Source of the DNA: Flammula alnicola
Lineage: Eukaryota > Basidiomycota > Agaricomycetes > Agaricales > Strophariaceae
Assembly: GCA_015499995.1 (NCBI GenBank)
Contig: JADNRV010000790.1
Coordinates: forward strand, 1-12,963
Reading direction: 5' to 3'
Length of the DNA: 12,963 nt
The notes below the pieces were generated by a model. That model saw only the letters and a list, made by a program, of their open reading frames with translations, did no database searches and was not told the DNA's origin. Below, one piece after another: positions 1 to 9,302 of the stretch. The position numbers and the translations under genes were made by a program. Every line of letters begins with the position of its first letter. The stretch's first letter is position 1.

Positions 1-119
1 GGTCCGGAGCGAGGTAATAATGGCAAATGAATGGTGTAGAGCGGGTCATTTCGTCGTTGGGTATTGTGTAAGAGAATACAGCAGGATTCGACTTGTTATT
101 GTATATTCGAGAGATTTAT
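1..119 (-). other. 3' flank of the acyl-CoA-binding protein gene
   Basis: This stretch lies downstream of the stop codon of the minus-strand gene. An AATAAA-type polyadenylation signal overlaps the stop region (plus-strand gatttattc at 113-121), which is unusually close to the stop for use as a signal. No other gene is visible here. Confidence 0.4.
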
Positions 120-679
120 TCAAGCCGCTTCAATCTCCGCGATGTGCTTCTTGGAGTCGTCGTCTCCCGCCTTGGCAAGGATCTGGATAAAAGGGTGTAA
201 TGAATGGAATGAATGGACGTCAGGGCGCAAGCTAAGACTTGAGCGTACCTCGAGGAGCCTTTCAACGTACTTCTCCCAAGCCTCCTCTTTGGAGACATCC
301 TTAACGGAGGTCCAGGCATCCCTGATCATGAATTAATCAGATCCTGATGAGAGGCAACGAATTACGACCCGTTGCTCACCATTTCGCCTTGCCTGCGAAA
401 TCGAACAGGCCAGGCCGCTCAGTGGTGTTATTTCCGAACTTGGCTGGGTGCACAGTAATTAATTTCCGGGGGCGATTATAGGTTTTCGAAGCGTACCTTG
501 CTTGAAGTACTTGTAGAACTAGAGAGATGAGATGTGACTAGTCAATTTCACAAGTACGCCGAGATTTAAGATAGGCTGAGAACATACGTAAAGTTGGTCG
601 TCCTGGGTTGGTTTACGGGACCATCCTTAGGGAGAGACTGGATGATTTCGACGGCTTTGTTGAACTTTGCTTCAGACAT
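120..679 (-). CDS. ACB1: Acyl-CoA-binding protein (ACBP), five exons, one-base frame break in exon 1
   Basis: Small cytosolic carrier that binds long-chain acyl-CoA esters and supplies lipid metabolism. Exons read from the minus strand are 679-588, 518-497, 443-380, 321-249 and 182-120, with introns of 69, 53, 58 and 66 bases, all GT..AG. The protein starts MSEAKFNKAVEIIQSLPKDG. It carries the ACBP signature: YKYFKQAKFGNN, then ERPGLFDFAGKAKWDAW, then KEEAWEKYVERLLE, and ends HIAEIEAA. The family's ligand residues are present: Tyr and Lys in YKYFKQ, Lys in KAKW, Tyr in KYVE. Exon 2 has only 22 bases. Exon lengths sum to 314, one short of the 315 expected for 104 residues plus stop. After GPV the reading frame must shift to give KPTQDDQLY, with the break at plus positions 612-614 where an AAA run on the coding strand should be AAAA. 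The family call is very secure. Whether the break is real or a sequence error is open. Confidence 0.9.
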
Positions 680-2039
680 GGCGGTTAGAGACGGGCGTAA
701 GAACTTTGGGGTGAAAGGCCGGATTGGGTGTGCGCTCGTTCATTTGATCCGATATACCGTATTTGGTTGCATATAGCCCCTGTCTGTTAATCAGTCGATA
801 AAATAAAATAAGTACACCATCAGCAAAAGGTCGGAGTCTTATGTCCCGGACATATCGGCTTGTGATCGGACCACAATCGTTGTGATTGCTCATAATTTGT
901 ACAATCCTTCATAACCGCCCAAATGCACATGTTAGACCTTATAGACCAGCTACATACTAACTGTAAGCTCAATAATCTGCTATTATATGTAGGGTAATTA
1001 TACTACTTACAACCCATTCTGTATCTTATATCACCGTCATGAGCATAACACAACTCAAATATATTTAATATGCAAGATGGTCAGACCTCGTTGGATAATT
1101 TGCAGGTACTCCTCGCCGTACGTCACAGCTCAAATGGGAATCACACAAGGTAAGAGAAAAGACATATATTCAAGGGAAATAAAGTGCAATGACGGTAAGA
1201 GAAAGATGTTGAACAATGCGTACCAAATTAGTCCTACTGTCTACGACCACGACTCTCTTTCTGAAATGAGAACAACGCCCAATACCAAACTACTGCCCTC
1301 GAGATCGAGATTTAAACTAGACGATCAAAGGAATTGATCAGCATAGTGGAGATGAAGGACAGAGACAGAAAAACTTACCACCATGTGGGAGCAAGGCCAA
1401 ACGAACAGCGGTGGATCCCTCAAGCGATGAGGCACACACGGACTGGTAACATAGGTGGGTACAAAACATGGAAGAGGTTACAGGAAGAACGCGTCGCCCC
1501 GCGAACAGATGACGAACCGACACATGCGTCGGGGAACAGGAGCATAACAATCTCCGGGAACTGGCATGGCGACAGACCGCCAAAGCCACTGCATATGGCA
1601 AATTGAAAGTATGTACGAATATAGGGAGCATGCACAAGGATGGAAGGAGGCGAAGGATATGAAGGAAGGGCGACGGACGTCGGACGTTGTGGACGAAGTT
1701 CAAGTTCAAGTTGAAAACTTTCGGAATCGAAGATTTTAGACATCATGTGACATCTCAGTCAGCACAATGATGGCGTGATATTTACTGATCAACTTGCAGT
1801 GAGAGAATAATATTAATTCTCGATTCCTTAGTTATGCGAACATAGTTATGTATGCAGACCAGATTGGGAGGTGAGACTGCTTCTTATATGCACAGCCTTT
1901 CGCTAACTTGGGGGATCTACTATAATTTACTGCCTCACGGAAAGGTTTGAACCCATCACCATGAAACCATGAACGGATGCGCATAGCAGAGGGCAGAATG
2001 CCCAAGGGAAGCGATGCTGTCCCAAGTCCTCAAAATATA

Positions 2040-2076
2040 ATCTGCTCATAATTCGGCTGCGATCTGCCCATAATCC
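2040..2076. repeat. Imperfect 22-base tandem repeat
   Basis: ATCTGCTCATAATTC at 2040 recurs as ATCTGCCCATAATCC at 2062, with two mismatches in 15 bases and a period of 22. It lies in the gene-poor region and could be chance or a decayed repeat. Confidence 0.35.
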
Positions 2077-2643
2077 AATCATAAGGGAGCTGTAATTGAA
2101 GCAAGAGAATTTGATTATTGTGATCGCGATGATGGATTGCTTTTATCATATCACAGCTGCAATGCCGGTGCGGTTTATTTCTCGATCACAAACTCCGCAA
2201 TACGCCGTGATCAGTTATGATTCTCCGGGCTTTTTGCTGATGACCGCCTGAACGATCAACTCGTGGTAAGCACATAGACAAGTAGTTTTCCACCTAGAAG
2301 AGACTAGTCTACTTCGTGTACTTAATATTAGCCCCACCTCCCAATGTCCTTAAGTTCATACATAGCATCCAACAAGATGAAATTTCCCCAGCCGTAAACG
2401 CATCGGTTGATCTAATTTAAACGGAACGGTTGGCAGTCACTGATAAAAGCTACGGTACCTGCGGTCATCATCATATGTCATTGGTGGGATCAGTATACCT
2501 GTTCCTCCAGGCTATGTGGGTTGCCAGGCCCTTCATTTATACTTCTCCTTGCGTGAAATCACATCCGCGTGTGGTGTTAATCTCAAGCTTGAAGCTGTGG
2601 ACGAGGTACATAATGGTAATGTATTCCATTAATTAGGCTTTTC

Positions 2644-2663
2644 GTAGCCGATGGCTCGGCTAC
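2644..2663. repeat. Perfect 8-bp inverted repeat (hairpin)
   Basis: GTAGCCGA at 2644-2651 is the exact reverse complement of TCGGCTAC at 2656-2663, separated by the loop TGGC. This GC-rich stem stands out in AT-rich surroundings. No function can be assigned. It could be a structured RNA element, a binding site for a dimeric protein, or chance. Confidence 0.5.
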
Positions 2664-3075
2664 TTGTTTCGAATAGCTTTCAGCCTCGCAATTGGTGTCA
2701 GCGTTATCGTTCAATGGGAATTCGAAGGCAGCGAATGTCGGGGATGGCCTATGAATTTGTTTTGTTCCGTGGCAGGAAGAATGACATGAATTCGAATGTA
2801 ACATATCCGAACACGGATGATCGTTTTGTTCTGATAATGTAGCCAATTTGGACGAACGGACGGAGGATGATCAATGTCATGAGTCACGATAGGTTGAGAA
2901 TTGAGCTTGTGAGAGACTGAGAGAGTACGGTATTAGGTAAGCCACAAGAGTTACTCTGTCACAAAACGCGTAACGGACACGTGCGTAAGATTCTTCTCGC
3001 CATGGAACTGGCAGTGGCAAGTGGCGCGGGTTCTGTTGAGCTTGCATCTCTCTCTGCCCATCCTGACGAGCCACA

Positions 3076-3137
3076 GTAAGTTCAACAGCTCGTATTTCAT
3101 CTGTGAATGAGCTGACCTTGGCTGCCTTTCGATCCAG
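3076..3137 (+). other. Probable 5'-leader intron of the PH-domain gene
   Basis: A strong donor (GTAAGT at 3076), a branch-like GCTGAC and the acceptor TCCAG ending at 3137 define a 62-base intron that finishes three bases before the start codon of the PH gene. In that reading frame a TGA at 3064-3066 closes any upstream coding exon, so the upstream exon would be untranslated. This is inferred from splice signals only. Confidence 0.55.
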
Positions 3138-3140
3138 AAA

Positions 3141-4883
3141 ATGTCGCCTTCAGCAGCGCCTCCAACGCCCCAAGAGATCCTGCGGAAACTGTCGGTGCAT
3201 TCCGTGTCCAAGCCCAAGGTATCTGGCACCTGCACCTTTCTTTATGGCATTGGCCTTATCAATGCGCCAAGCAGATACCACAGCCCTCAGGAAATCCAGT
3301 GTCTGGCACCGAGTCTGATTCAGACTCTGTCTTGACGCAGGATATTACGACACCCATGACGGCGCACGGTCCAAGCCTGCACGTTGGGTCGTCGTCGTCG
3401 CAGCCGCCGCTGTCGTCTATCGCTGAGAGGCGGTCGGATAGCGGCGAGGATACGGAGGACGAGGTCGCCGTGGAGGGAGGGTGGAAGACCGCAGACATCC
3501 GCACCAAGCCCCGCAACTCTGCGGACGAAAGCGTCATCAAGGCGGGGTATCTGTGGAAGAAGGGCGAGCGGCGAAAGGTATGCCCAGCCCGACCCTATCC
3601 GGGTTCTTCGCTTATTATTATTATTATTATGGTTGGCCGTTAGACGTGGAAGAAGCGCTGGTTCGTGCTACGCCCAGCACATATCGCGTACTACAAGAGC
3701 TCGGCCGAATACCAGCTGCTACGACTGCTCGAGCTCTCCGATGTCCATTCATGCACCCAAGTCAACCTGAAGCGCCACGATAACACGTTTGGCCTTATCT
3801 CTCCTGTGCGGACGTTCTACCTACAAGCATCGACCCCGCAGGAGGTGCAGGACTGGGTCAAGGCGATCGAAGAAGCCCGGGAAGCCCTGCTGGCGACCTC
3901 GACACAGACATCGGCGACCACATCCATCCCTATCCCCATCCCCAAGGCCGGCGCGCGCTCTCTATCGCAAGGCTCCGCGCCGCTGTCTTCGTCCCCGAAC
4001 CAGGCGTCCTACGGCCACGCCGTCACCTCATCCGACTCGGAGGACGCCACGAACTCGACGCAGCAGGGGTATTCTACGACATCGCCAACCCGGGCTGCGT
4101 TCGCGCTCTCACCGTCCAAGGCTTCGGCACCCCACAAAGACCCCGCCAAGGTCATCCTATCGGGGTACTTGATGAAGTGTGGATCTAAACGCCGTAACTG
4201 GCGGAAGAGGTGGTTTGTGCTGACCGGCGAGAAGCTGGTCTATTCTGGGAGCCATATGGTCAGTACATCTTTTCACGATCTACTTATGGGTGTGGTGTGG
4301 TGTGGGGAGGGGTGTGCGTATTGATTGATTGATGGACTGACGATTAACATCTTCATGATCATAGGACACGAAGCCGCACCGTCAATTCCCGTTCAACGAT
4401 ATCCTAGACGCACTCGAGTACGAGCTGCCCGCCAACATGCACCGGCAGGGCCCGGCGACGCCGTCCGCTGCGTCTCAAGCGCCGTACGGTGGCGCCAGCC
4501 CCGACGCAGAGGACGTCAACAGCAGCGCGCACACGTTCAAGATCGTCACCACCAAGCGGACTTTGCTGCTCTGTGCGCCGAGCGAGGACGACGAGATCAA
4601 GTGGCTCGGTGCGATTCGCGCGCTGATTGCGCGGAGGACGGAGTCGGGGTTGGTCCCTGGGAAGTCTTCTTCTTCCAAGTCGTCTAGCGGCATGGCGCAG
4701 GGGGGTGAGGGTGGCGGCGGCGGCGGGTCGCACCACCCCCCGACTGCTGCTACTGCTACTGCGATGCCGGGCGTCGGTGCGACGACGAGTTCGGGCATCA
4801 AGGGCAAAGTGCGTCGGTTATCAGCTGCGGGGTCGATTGGGTTGAGTGTGCATCATCAGCCTGAGGACGGAAAGGCTTCGTAA
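3141..4883 (+). CDS. Tandem PH-domain protein, four exons, 504 residues
   Basis: Exons are 3141-3218, 3275-3577, 3644-4258 and 4365-4883, all in phase 0, with introns of 56, 66 and 106 bases. Residues 1-110 are Ser/Pro/acidic-rich and look disordered. PH domain 1 covers about 116-208: it opens AGYLWKKGERRK, continues TWKKRWFVLR, and ends with the helix around invariant Trp198. PH domain 2 covers about 300-423: it opens SGYLMKCGSKRRNWRKRWFVL and ends with Trp412. It carries an insert of about 30 residues (355-386) rich in Ala, Pro, Gly and Ser. A low-complexity Ser/Gly/His/Ala tail follows. The basic beta1-beta2 clusters of both domains fit phosphoinositide binding, so a membrane-associated adaptor is likely; no catalytic domain is present. 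Fungal two-PH proteins such as yeast Opy1 are possible relatives, but I cannot establish orthology. The start is the first in-frame ATG after the leader intron. Confidence 0.87.
3612..3630. repeat. TTA microsatellite in the second coding intron of the PH gene
   Basis: Six TTA units plus one T lie inside the intron 3578-3643. They are likely length-variable between strains and do not affect the coding frame. Confidence 0.8.
4320..4333. repeat. ATTG short tandem repeat in the third coding intron of the PH gene
   Basis: About three and a half ATTG units lie inside the intron 4259-4364. At 106 bases this intron is the longest coding intron in the window. Confidence 0.6.
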
Positions 4884-6583
4884 AGCGCTTTCGTTTCCAT
4901 CATGATATGCGGTCGTTCGTGGTGATCTGTCTAGTTTTCAGTCTTCCTTCCTTCCCTTGCTACGTCCTATTCGTTTCGTTTCTTTGCTTCCGGTTGCGTT
5001 TCTTCTCGGACAGGGACTCTATATCACTAACTATACTCTCTTTTTTTAACTTATCTCAAATTCGCCTGTTCATCAACCTATACACTCTTCTGTTCTGCCC
5101 ATGTTCGTGGATCCGAAAAAACCGTTGATAATTACCCCCACTACATCTGTTTTTCTGCAGCCTCCAGTTTTGTTGCCATCTCGAGTGGTTTGCAGTGTTC
5201 TAATTGTACTATTTTGCGTTTGCGATGAAATTAAAGTTCTGTGTACAATATATGTGCCCCTCTAGATCTATTGTGATATTTCTGGCAAGTTCTGGTGGCT
5301 GATTGGATTTAGGTAAGTGGTTAACATGAGGAAACATGACGGTTGTCAGAGGGGCACTGGATCTGTCTCAGCCTGAGGGAGTCGACGGATGGCAGATGCA
5401 GTGCCAGATAACCTTTCGTAGAGTGGTAGGAGAATGGCATCGGATGGACGGGAAAGCGGTGAATTGAGAGAAGTCCCAGGTTGCCGACTAATACTAAGTA
5501 CTCTTTTCATTCCGAAAATGTTGCGAGCGTGTGTGCCGCCGAGGGATGCGGAAATAGCGACGACACGAAGCAAGGAAGTGGAAATCTTTCCATCTAAGGC
5601 GATTGGGTTGAGGGAGAAGGCAGGGCTGCGTATAGGCTTTTCGTGGCGCGTCGGAAATGAGGGGCTGCGCAGTGCGCACACAGCCCGATTCAGAAGCAAA
5701 GGGTAGCAGCGACTTTTCCGCCTTTTGCCTTTTGCCACTTGGGACAATGATAGGCGAGGGGATGACTTGATTTACGCAATCGCAATGGAACGCAATGCGA
5801 CTGGATGAGAAACACCCGCTCTGGGTCCTTTTGTTCGCGTTAGAAATCTTCCCCGTTGCTTAGCGGATTGTGGGCGACCTGTTGATGGTGGAGAGCGCGA
5901 TGGATGATCATCATCATCTATTTTCGTAGACTTTTTGAATTGGATTGTATGTAGTCACAATTGAAGTTCCACTACGCCTTGTACTTTTCGAGCATATTTT
6001 AAGCATTCGCACAACGACAATCTGGCGAGATGGCACAGTCGCAGGATAGCATTCGAATAAAGTTTGGTCGACGTGAACATGGATGCCTGTGCATTGTCCG
6101 CGTTCGTGAAAGCTTGGAGTGGAACTTTACCGGGGGGTTGGTCAGAGGCGGGCGAGGCTGGTACCACACTGCAAATACCACAAAGAATAAGGATAAATGA
6201 ATATTTGGGTTCAGCTCTTCGAATGATTGGGAACAGCCTCCCTGGCAAGTGCCTCGAGGCAGGAAATAAATGAGGATACTGGGACCCCGAACAGCGTATT
6301 TAGTTCGAGGGGGGTCGAACAAAGTGTGACAAAGAACATCCCTTCGCGGATGATCACACACTCACCTCTCTTCCATAAACGACTCGCTCCTCCTCCACCG
6401 TCTTTGCCTACTTATACCTTGCCATGTTTTCATCCGCTGTCTTTGCAGCCCCTTCATCTTTGTGAAGTGCAACCACACCTTACCCCCCTAGTACTTGTAT
6501 ACTTTCAGTTGTCTTTGCTTTTGCATTGCTTTCGCCCGTCTTGTTCCACTCATCACTCTTCGTCTTCCTCATCATAACACAGC
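4884..6583. other. Intergenic region: PH-gene 3' flank and TF1 upstream region
   Basis: The first 250 bases are T- and pyrimidine-rich, as expected of a fungal 3' untranslated region, with AATTAAAG near 5229 as a possible poly(A) signal. From about 5340 to 5750 both strands are open for 90-130 codons, but neither product shows a domain or conserved motif, so I do not call a gene. The 200 bases before 6584 are CT-rich, typical of promoters and leaders of expressed fungal genes. Confidence 0.5.
5662..5686. repeat. GC-rich inverted repeat
   Basis: GGGCTG at 5662-5667 pairs with CAGCCC at 5681-5686. The loop contains two self-complementary TGCGCA words (5666-5671 and 5673-5678). It lies about 0.9 kb upstream of TF1. 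Whether it folds or binds protein is unknown. Confidence 0.35.
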
Positions 6584-8777
6584 ATGCCGCCAGTCACCAC
6601 AGCAAAGTCTCCGCGGTCCAAGAAGAATATCATTATCCAGCAGAAACCCAAGGGCGCCGTCCGTGCCAAATCAGGCTGCTACACATGCCGGATCCGACGA
6701 AAGGTGTGTCTCTGGCTTTTTCTCATGCTACTCTACTTACTGATCATCTGTGGCGTTATCTTTGTTCAGAAATGCGATGAAAAGCGCATGGGTGGCCATG
6801 AAGATGGTCCCTGCGAGACTTGCTTCCGTCTCAAGCTCGAATGTTTGGGCTTTGGTGCGAAGCGCCCAGAGTGGCTTAGGGTTTGTCGTCTCCGCCTCCT
6901 GTCACCGCTGCCCAATTGACCATGTCTGTAGGAGAACTCTCGCGTGTCGAGCATCCGCGACCGGATCAAGGCCCACCTAGCTGCGCAGGGTATGATAAAG
7001 GGCCATGCTGGCTCTGGCTCACGCAGCGCCGTTCAGGAGGAGTTTCTGCGTCTCAGTGATCACCGGGACGACGATATGCCATATCGCACCGGCGGGTCGT
7101 CGTCGTCGTCGGACGGAAGCCCTACTAGGGAAGAGTCCGTCGACTCCGACCGCCCGTACGGTGCCCGGCTTACCCTTAGCACATCCGCCATGAGGGGCAT
7201 GTACGATCCCCGTTATGACGACTACCCCGTCCATTCTGGTGGGTCTCCGTCTTTTTCAACGGACCCTTTGGGATTGACGTCGCCTTTATCGTAGATATAC
7301 ACTCTCGCTGTGATTCGCCCGTGACGGGGTCGTCGATACATGAGTTTGAGCCTGCTGAGTTCCCAAATATGACGTACCCATCCGATCTCGAATGTGAGGA
7401 TCATTACCTTTTGTATCTTTAAATTGTAGTACTTAATGTTATCGTATTGCTTTCTTGCCTTTTTCAGTAGCACCGGCATTAAGGAGCTCTTTCTCGAGAA
7501 ACAATCTCTATCACCAAACGCTCTACATCATGGATGAACTGCCTGAGCTAGAATATGGCCCCAATTCTCTATCTCACTTCTACCCCTCCGAACAAATCCC
7601 ATTCGAGCTCGTCAACAACTCTATGCAAAATTATGTCAGGAACGTCGTGAAAATCCAGTACCTGCTCGGCGACAGGAACGTACTCCCAACAATGATCTGG
7701 GACGCTATCAAAACGCACGCAGATTCACACGAAGCAGTAAACTTGCTCGCAAAAGCCTACTATGGGCGGCAGAGTGATGCTCATTTTTCAGTACTACAAG
7801 ACTTTACCGTCGTCACCACCATCCGTTCACTCAAGGGCTCGCTAGAGAGCAAGGGCCGATTCACCGCCGACGACGCGATGGCGGCGCTGCACATTGTCTC
7901 GCTGTACCTCTTCGACGGCGGCCGCGGCAAGTGGGACGACTTCATCTTCTTCGCCTCGCGATACGTCAAAGACGTGCTCGAGAACCCCAACTACTACAAC
8001 AACTACCCCGCCGCCCTCGAGGCCGCCAGCGCGAAGGAGCAGTTCGTCGTCAAGACCACCATCTGGTTCGACGTCCTAGCGGCGGTGACGACGCAGCAGC
8101 CGCCTCACTTGCTCTCGTACATCCGCGAGCTGTTCAAGCCGGACCGGAGCTACGTCGGCACGCCGCCGACGTACTCGATGCTCTCGCCGATGGGGTGCGA
8201 GAACGTCGTCGTGTGGGCGCTGGCGGAGACGGCGTACCTCGCCTACTGGAAGCGGCGGCACGAGGAGATGGGCGAGCTGAGCGTGCGCGAGCTCGTGCAG
8301 AAGGTGCAGGAGATCGAGGCGCACCTGCAGCCGGGCCCGCGCCCGGAGCGCCCCCAGCCGGACAGCGACAGCTACTCGCGCTTCGTCGCGTCCGAGATCT
8401 TCCGCACGGCGACGCGGCTCTTCCTCAAGTCGGTCGAGTCGGGCGACTACCCGCACGTGCTGGAGATCAGGGAGTGCGTGAACGAGACGTACGACGCGAT
8501 CATGCAGTTCCCGGCGGGCCTGAGCGCGCTGCGGCCGGCGATCGTGCGGAGCACGGTGTTTGGGATTTTTATGTGCGGGAGCTTGAGTGATGACCGCGAC
8601 CAGCGGCGGATGTTGAGGATCCAGCTGCAGCAGCATTCGGGGCATGAGGGCGTGGGGAACTGCACGACGGTGTCGACGTTGCTGGACGAGCTGTGGGCGA
8701 ATCGCGATGTGTTGCCGCCTAACCATCCGGTGCAGTGGCGGCAGTATCTAAACAAGGCGCAGATCCTTCTTGTATGA
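6584..8777 (+). CDS. Zn(II)2Cys6 transcription factor TF1, five exons, 648 residues
   Basis: Nuclear DNA-binding regulator of the fungus-specific zinc-cluster family. Exons are 6584-6703, 6770-6880, 6932-7238, 7295-7393 and 7468-8777, with introns of 66, 51, 56 and 74 bases; lengths sum to 1947, in frame. The binuclear cluster is C32-X2-C35-X6-C42-X12-C55-X2-C58-X6-C65 with the basic RIRRKKC loop. CLGFGAKRPEWLR follows, then a probable linker or dimerisation helix (RDRIKAHLAAQGMIKG). Residues 110-210 are Ser/Asp-rich and look disordered. From about residue 255 to the end, a helical domain resembles the fungal-specific regulator domain Fungal_trans_2, closing with WRQYLNKAQILLV, a typical end for that family. 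The final exon is very GC-rich and intron-free, unlike its paralogue downstream. Intron 1 lies inside the zinc cluster and is open in frame. Target genes and inducer cannot be inferred. Confidence 0.9.
7465..7470 (+). other. Tandem NAGNAG splice acceptor in TF1 intron 4
   Basis: CAGTAG offers two acceptors three bases apart. Joined to the T left by exon 4, the first gives Leu-Ala-Pro and the second Ser-Pro, both in frame. The product differs by one residue in the linker before the regulator domain. The first AG is normally favoured. Confidence 0.6.
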
Positions 8778-8818
8778 ATGAATGAAGTATGACGGACACT
8801 TATCACTCATCACCCCCC

Positions 8819-8839
8819 TCATCATCATCATCATCATCA
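8819..8839. repeat. TCA microsatellite (seven units)
   Basis: Seven uninterrupted TCA units lie in the 3' flank of TF1, about 40 bases after the stop codon. They are probably transcribed as 3' untranslated sequence. Confidence 0.8.
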
Positions 8840-9224
8840 GCCGTCTTTATGCTCTTTTTCCTGGCCATTTTCGGGTTCTATTATCGACGACTCGCCTTCA
8901 AATTTTGCTTTCGTGACCAACATTTCCTCTTCCCCAGTCGTACTTAATATATAATTTCTACTTGCATGAAACGCGGAAAAAGTAAGATCTATAGCAATCA
9001 TGTCTGTCCGTCGTCCGAGCTTTTTGGTTCGTTGTACACGTATCTCGTCTCCTCGCGTCGGCGTTGCCTCCTAGTCTTTAATCCGAGCATTTAATTCCAT
9101 TTGCCGATATTCCATTTTTGCGATCTGCACAAGTACATGAGTCCATGCATACTTGGCTCATATGCATCATCAGTTGTCCTTGTCCTAAACCCAAGTAACG
9201 GTACGGTAATGAACGGCCGGGTGA

Positions 9225-9245
9225 ACGGGTACCCACCCGTACCCG
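9225..9245. repeat. GC-rich ACGGGT/ACCCGT inverted repeat
   Basis: ACGGGT (9225-9230) pairs with ACCCGT (9235-9240) around ACCC, and GGGTACCC at 9227-9234 is itself a perfect palindrome. A further GGGT at 9220 and ACCCG at 9241 extend the pattern. Such words occur in the ends of some DNA transposons, but no element, target duplication or second end is visible. Confidence 0.4.
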
Positions 9246-9290
9246 CACCACGCATCATCATCCGAGGAATGCTTCTCGTCTCAGTTGTAC

Positions 9291-9302
9291 ATGCAGCTGC
9301 AT
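9291..9302. repeat. 12-bp perfect palindrome
   Basis: ATGCAGCTGCAT reads the same on both strands, with the E-box-like core CAGCTG. It is embedded in GTAC words on either side (gtac before, actaagtac after). It could be a site for a dimeric regulator about 1 kb upstream of TF2, or chance. Confidence 0.35.

Larger units (their letters stand above)
680..3000. other. AT-rich gene-poor region
   Basis: About 2.3 kb with only short open frames (under 125 codons), overlapping on both strands and without recognisable motifs. The part next to 680 should hold the promoter of the minus-strand ACBP gene. A purine-rich tract lies at 1636-1670, followed by short AAGTTC repeats at 1696-1711. A GGTAAGAGAAA word occurs twice, at 1149 and 1194, resembling splice donors, but no exons around them encode a recognisable protein. 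I see no tRNA, no transposase or reverse-transcriptase motif and no long terminal repeat. It could hold a non-coding RNA or very degraded mobile DNA, but nothing shows this directly. Confidence 0.5.

Noticed and set aside
1338..1746. Overlapping minus-strand frames of 123 and 108 codons
   Set aside because: No domain, no splice partners and opposing open frames on the plus strand; arises from a purine-rich plus strand.
1944..1954. GGTTTGAACCC, like a tRNA T-arm on the minus strand
   Set aside because: No matching acceptor stem, D-arm or anticodon arm can be folded around it.
5346..5747. 133-codon minus frame and overlapping 90-codon plus frame
   Set aside because: Both strands are open but neither product has a recognisable motif; basic, Ser/Arg/Leu-rich composition suggests chance.
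7931..8590. 219-codon plus-strand frame overlapping TF1
   Set aside because: Arg/Ala/Gly-rich shadow of the same GC-rich exon, with no start context or motif.
8076..8726. 216-codon open frame on the minus strand
   Set aside because: It lies opposite the GC-rich last exon of TF1 and its Arg/His/Leu-rich product is a typical shadow of third-position GC codons; TF1 has clear homology on the plus strand.
9225..9245. Terminal inverted repeat of a DNA transposon
   Set aside because: The motif looks similar to some element ends, but there is no second end, transposase fragment or target duplication in the window.
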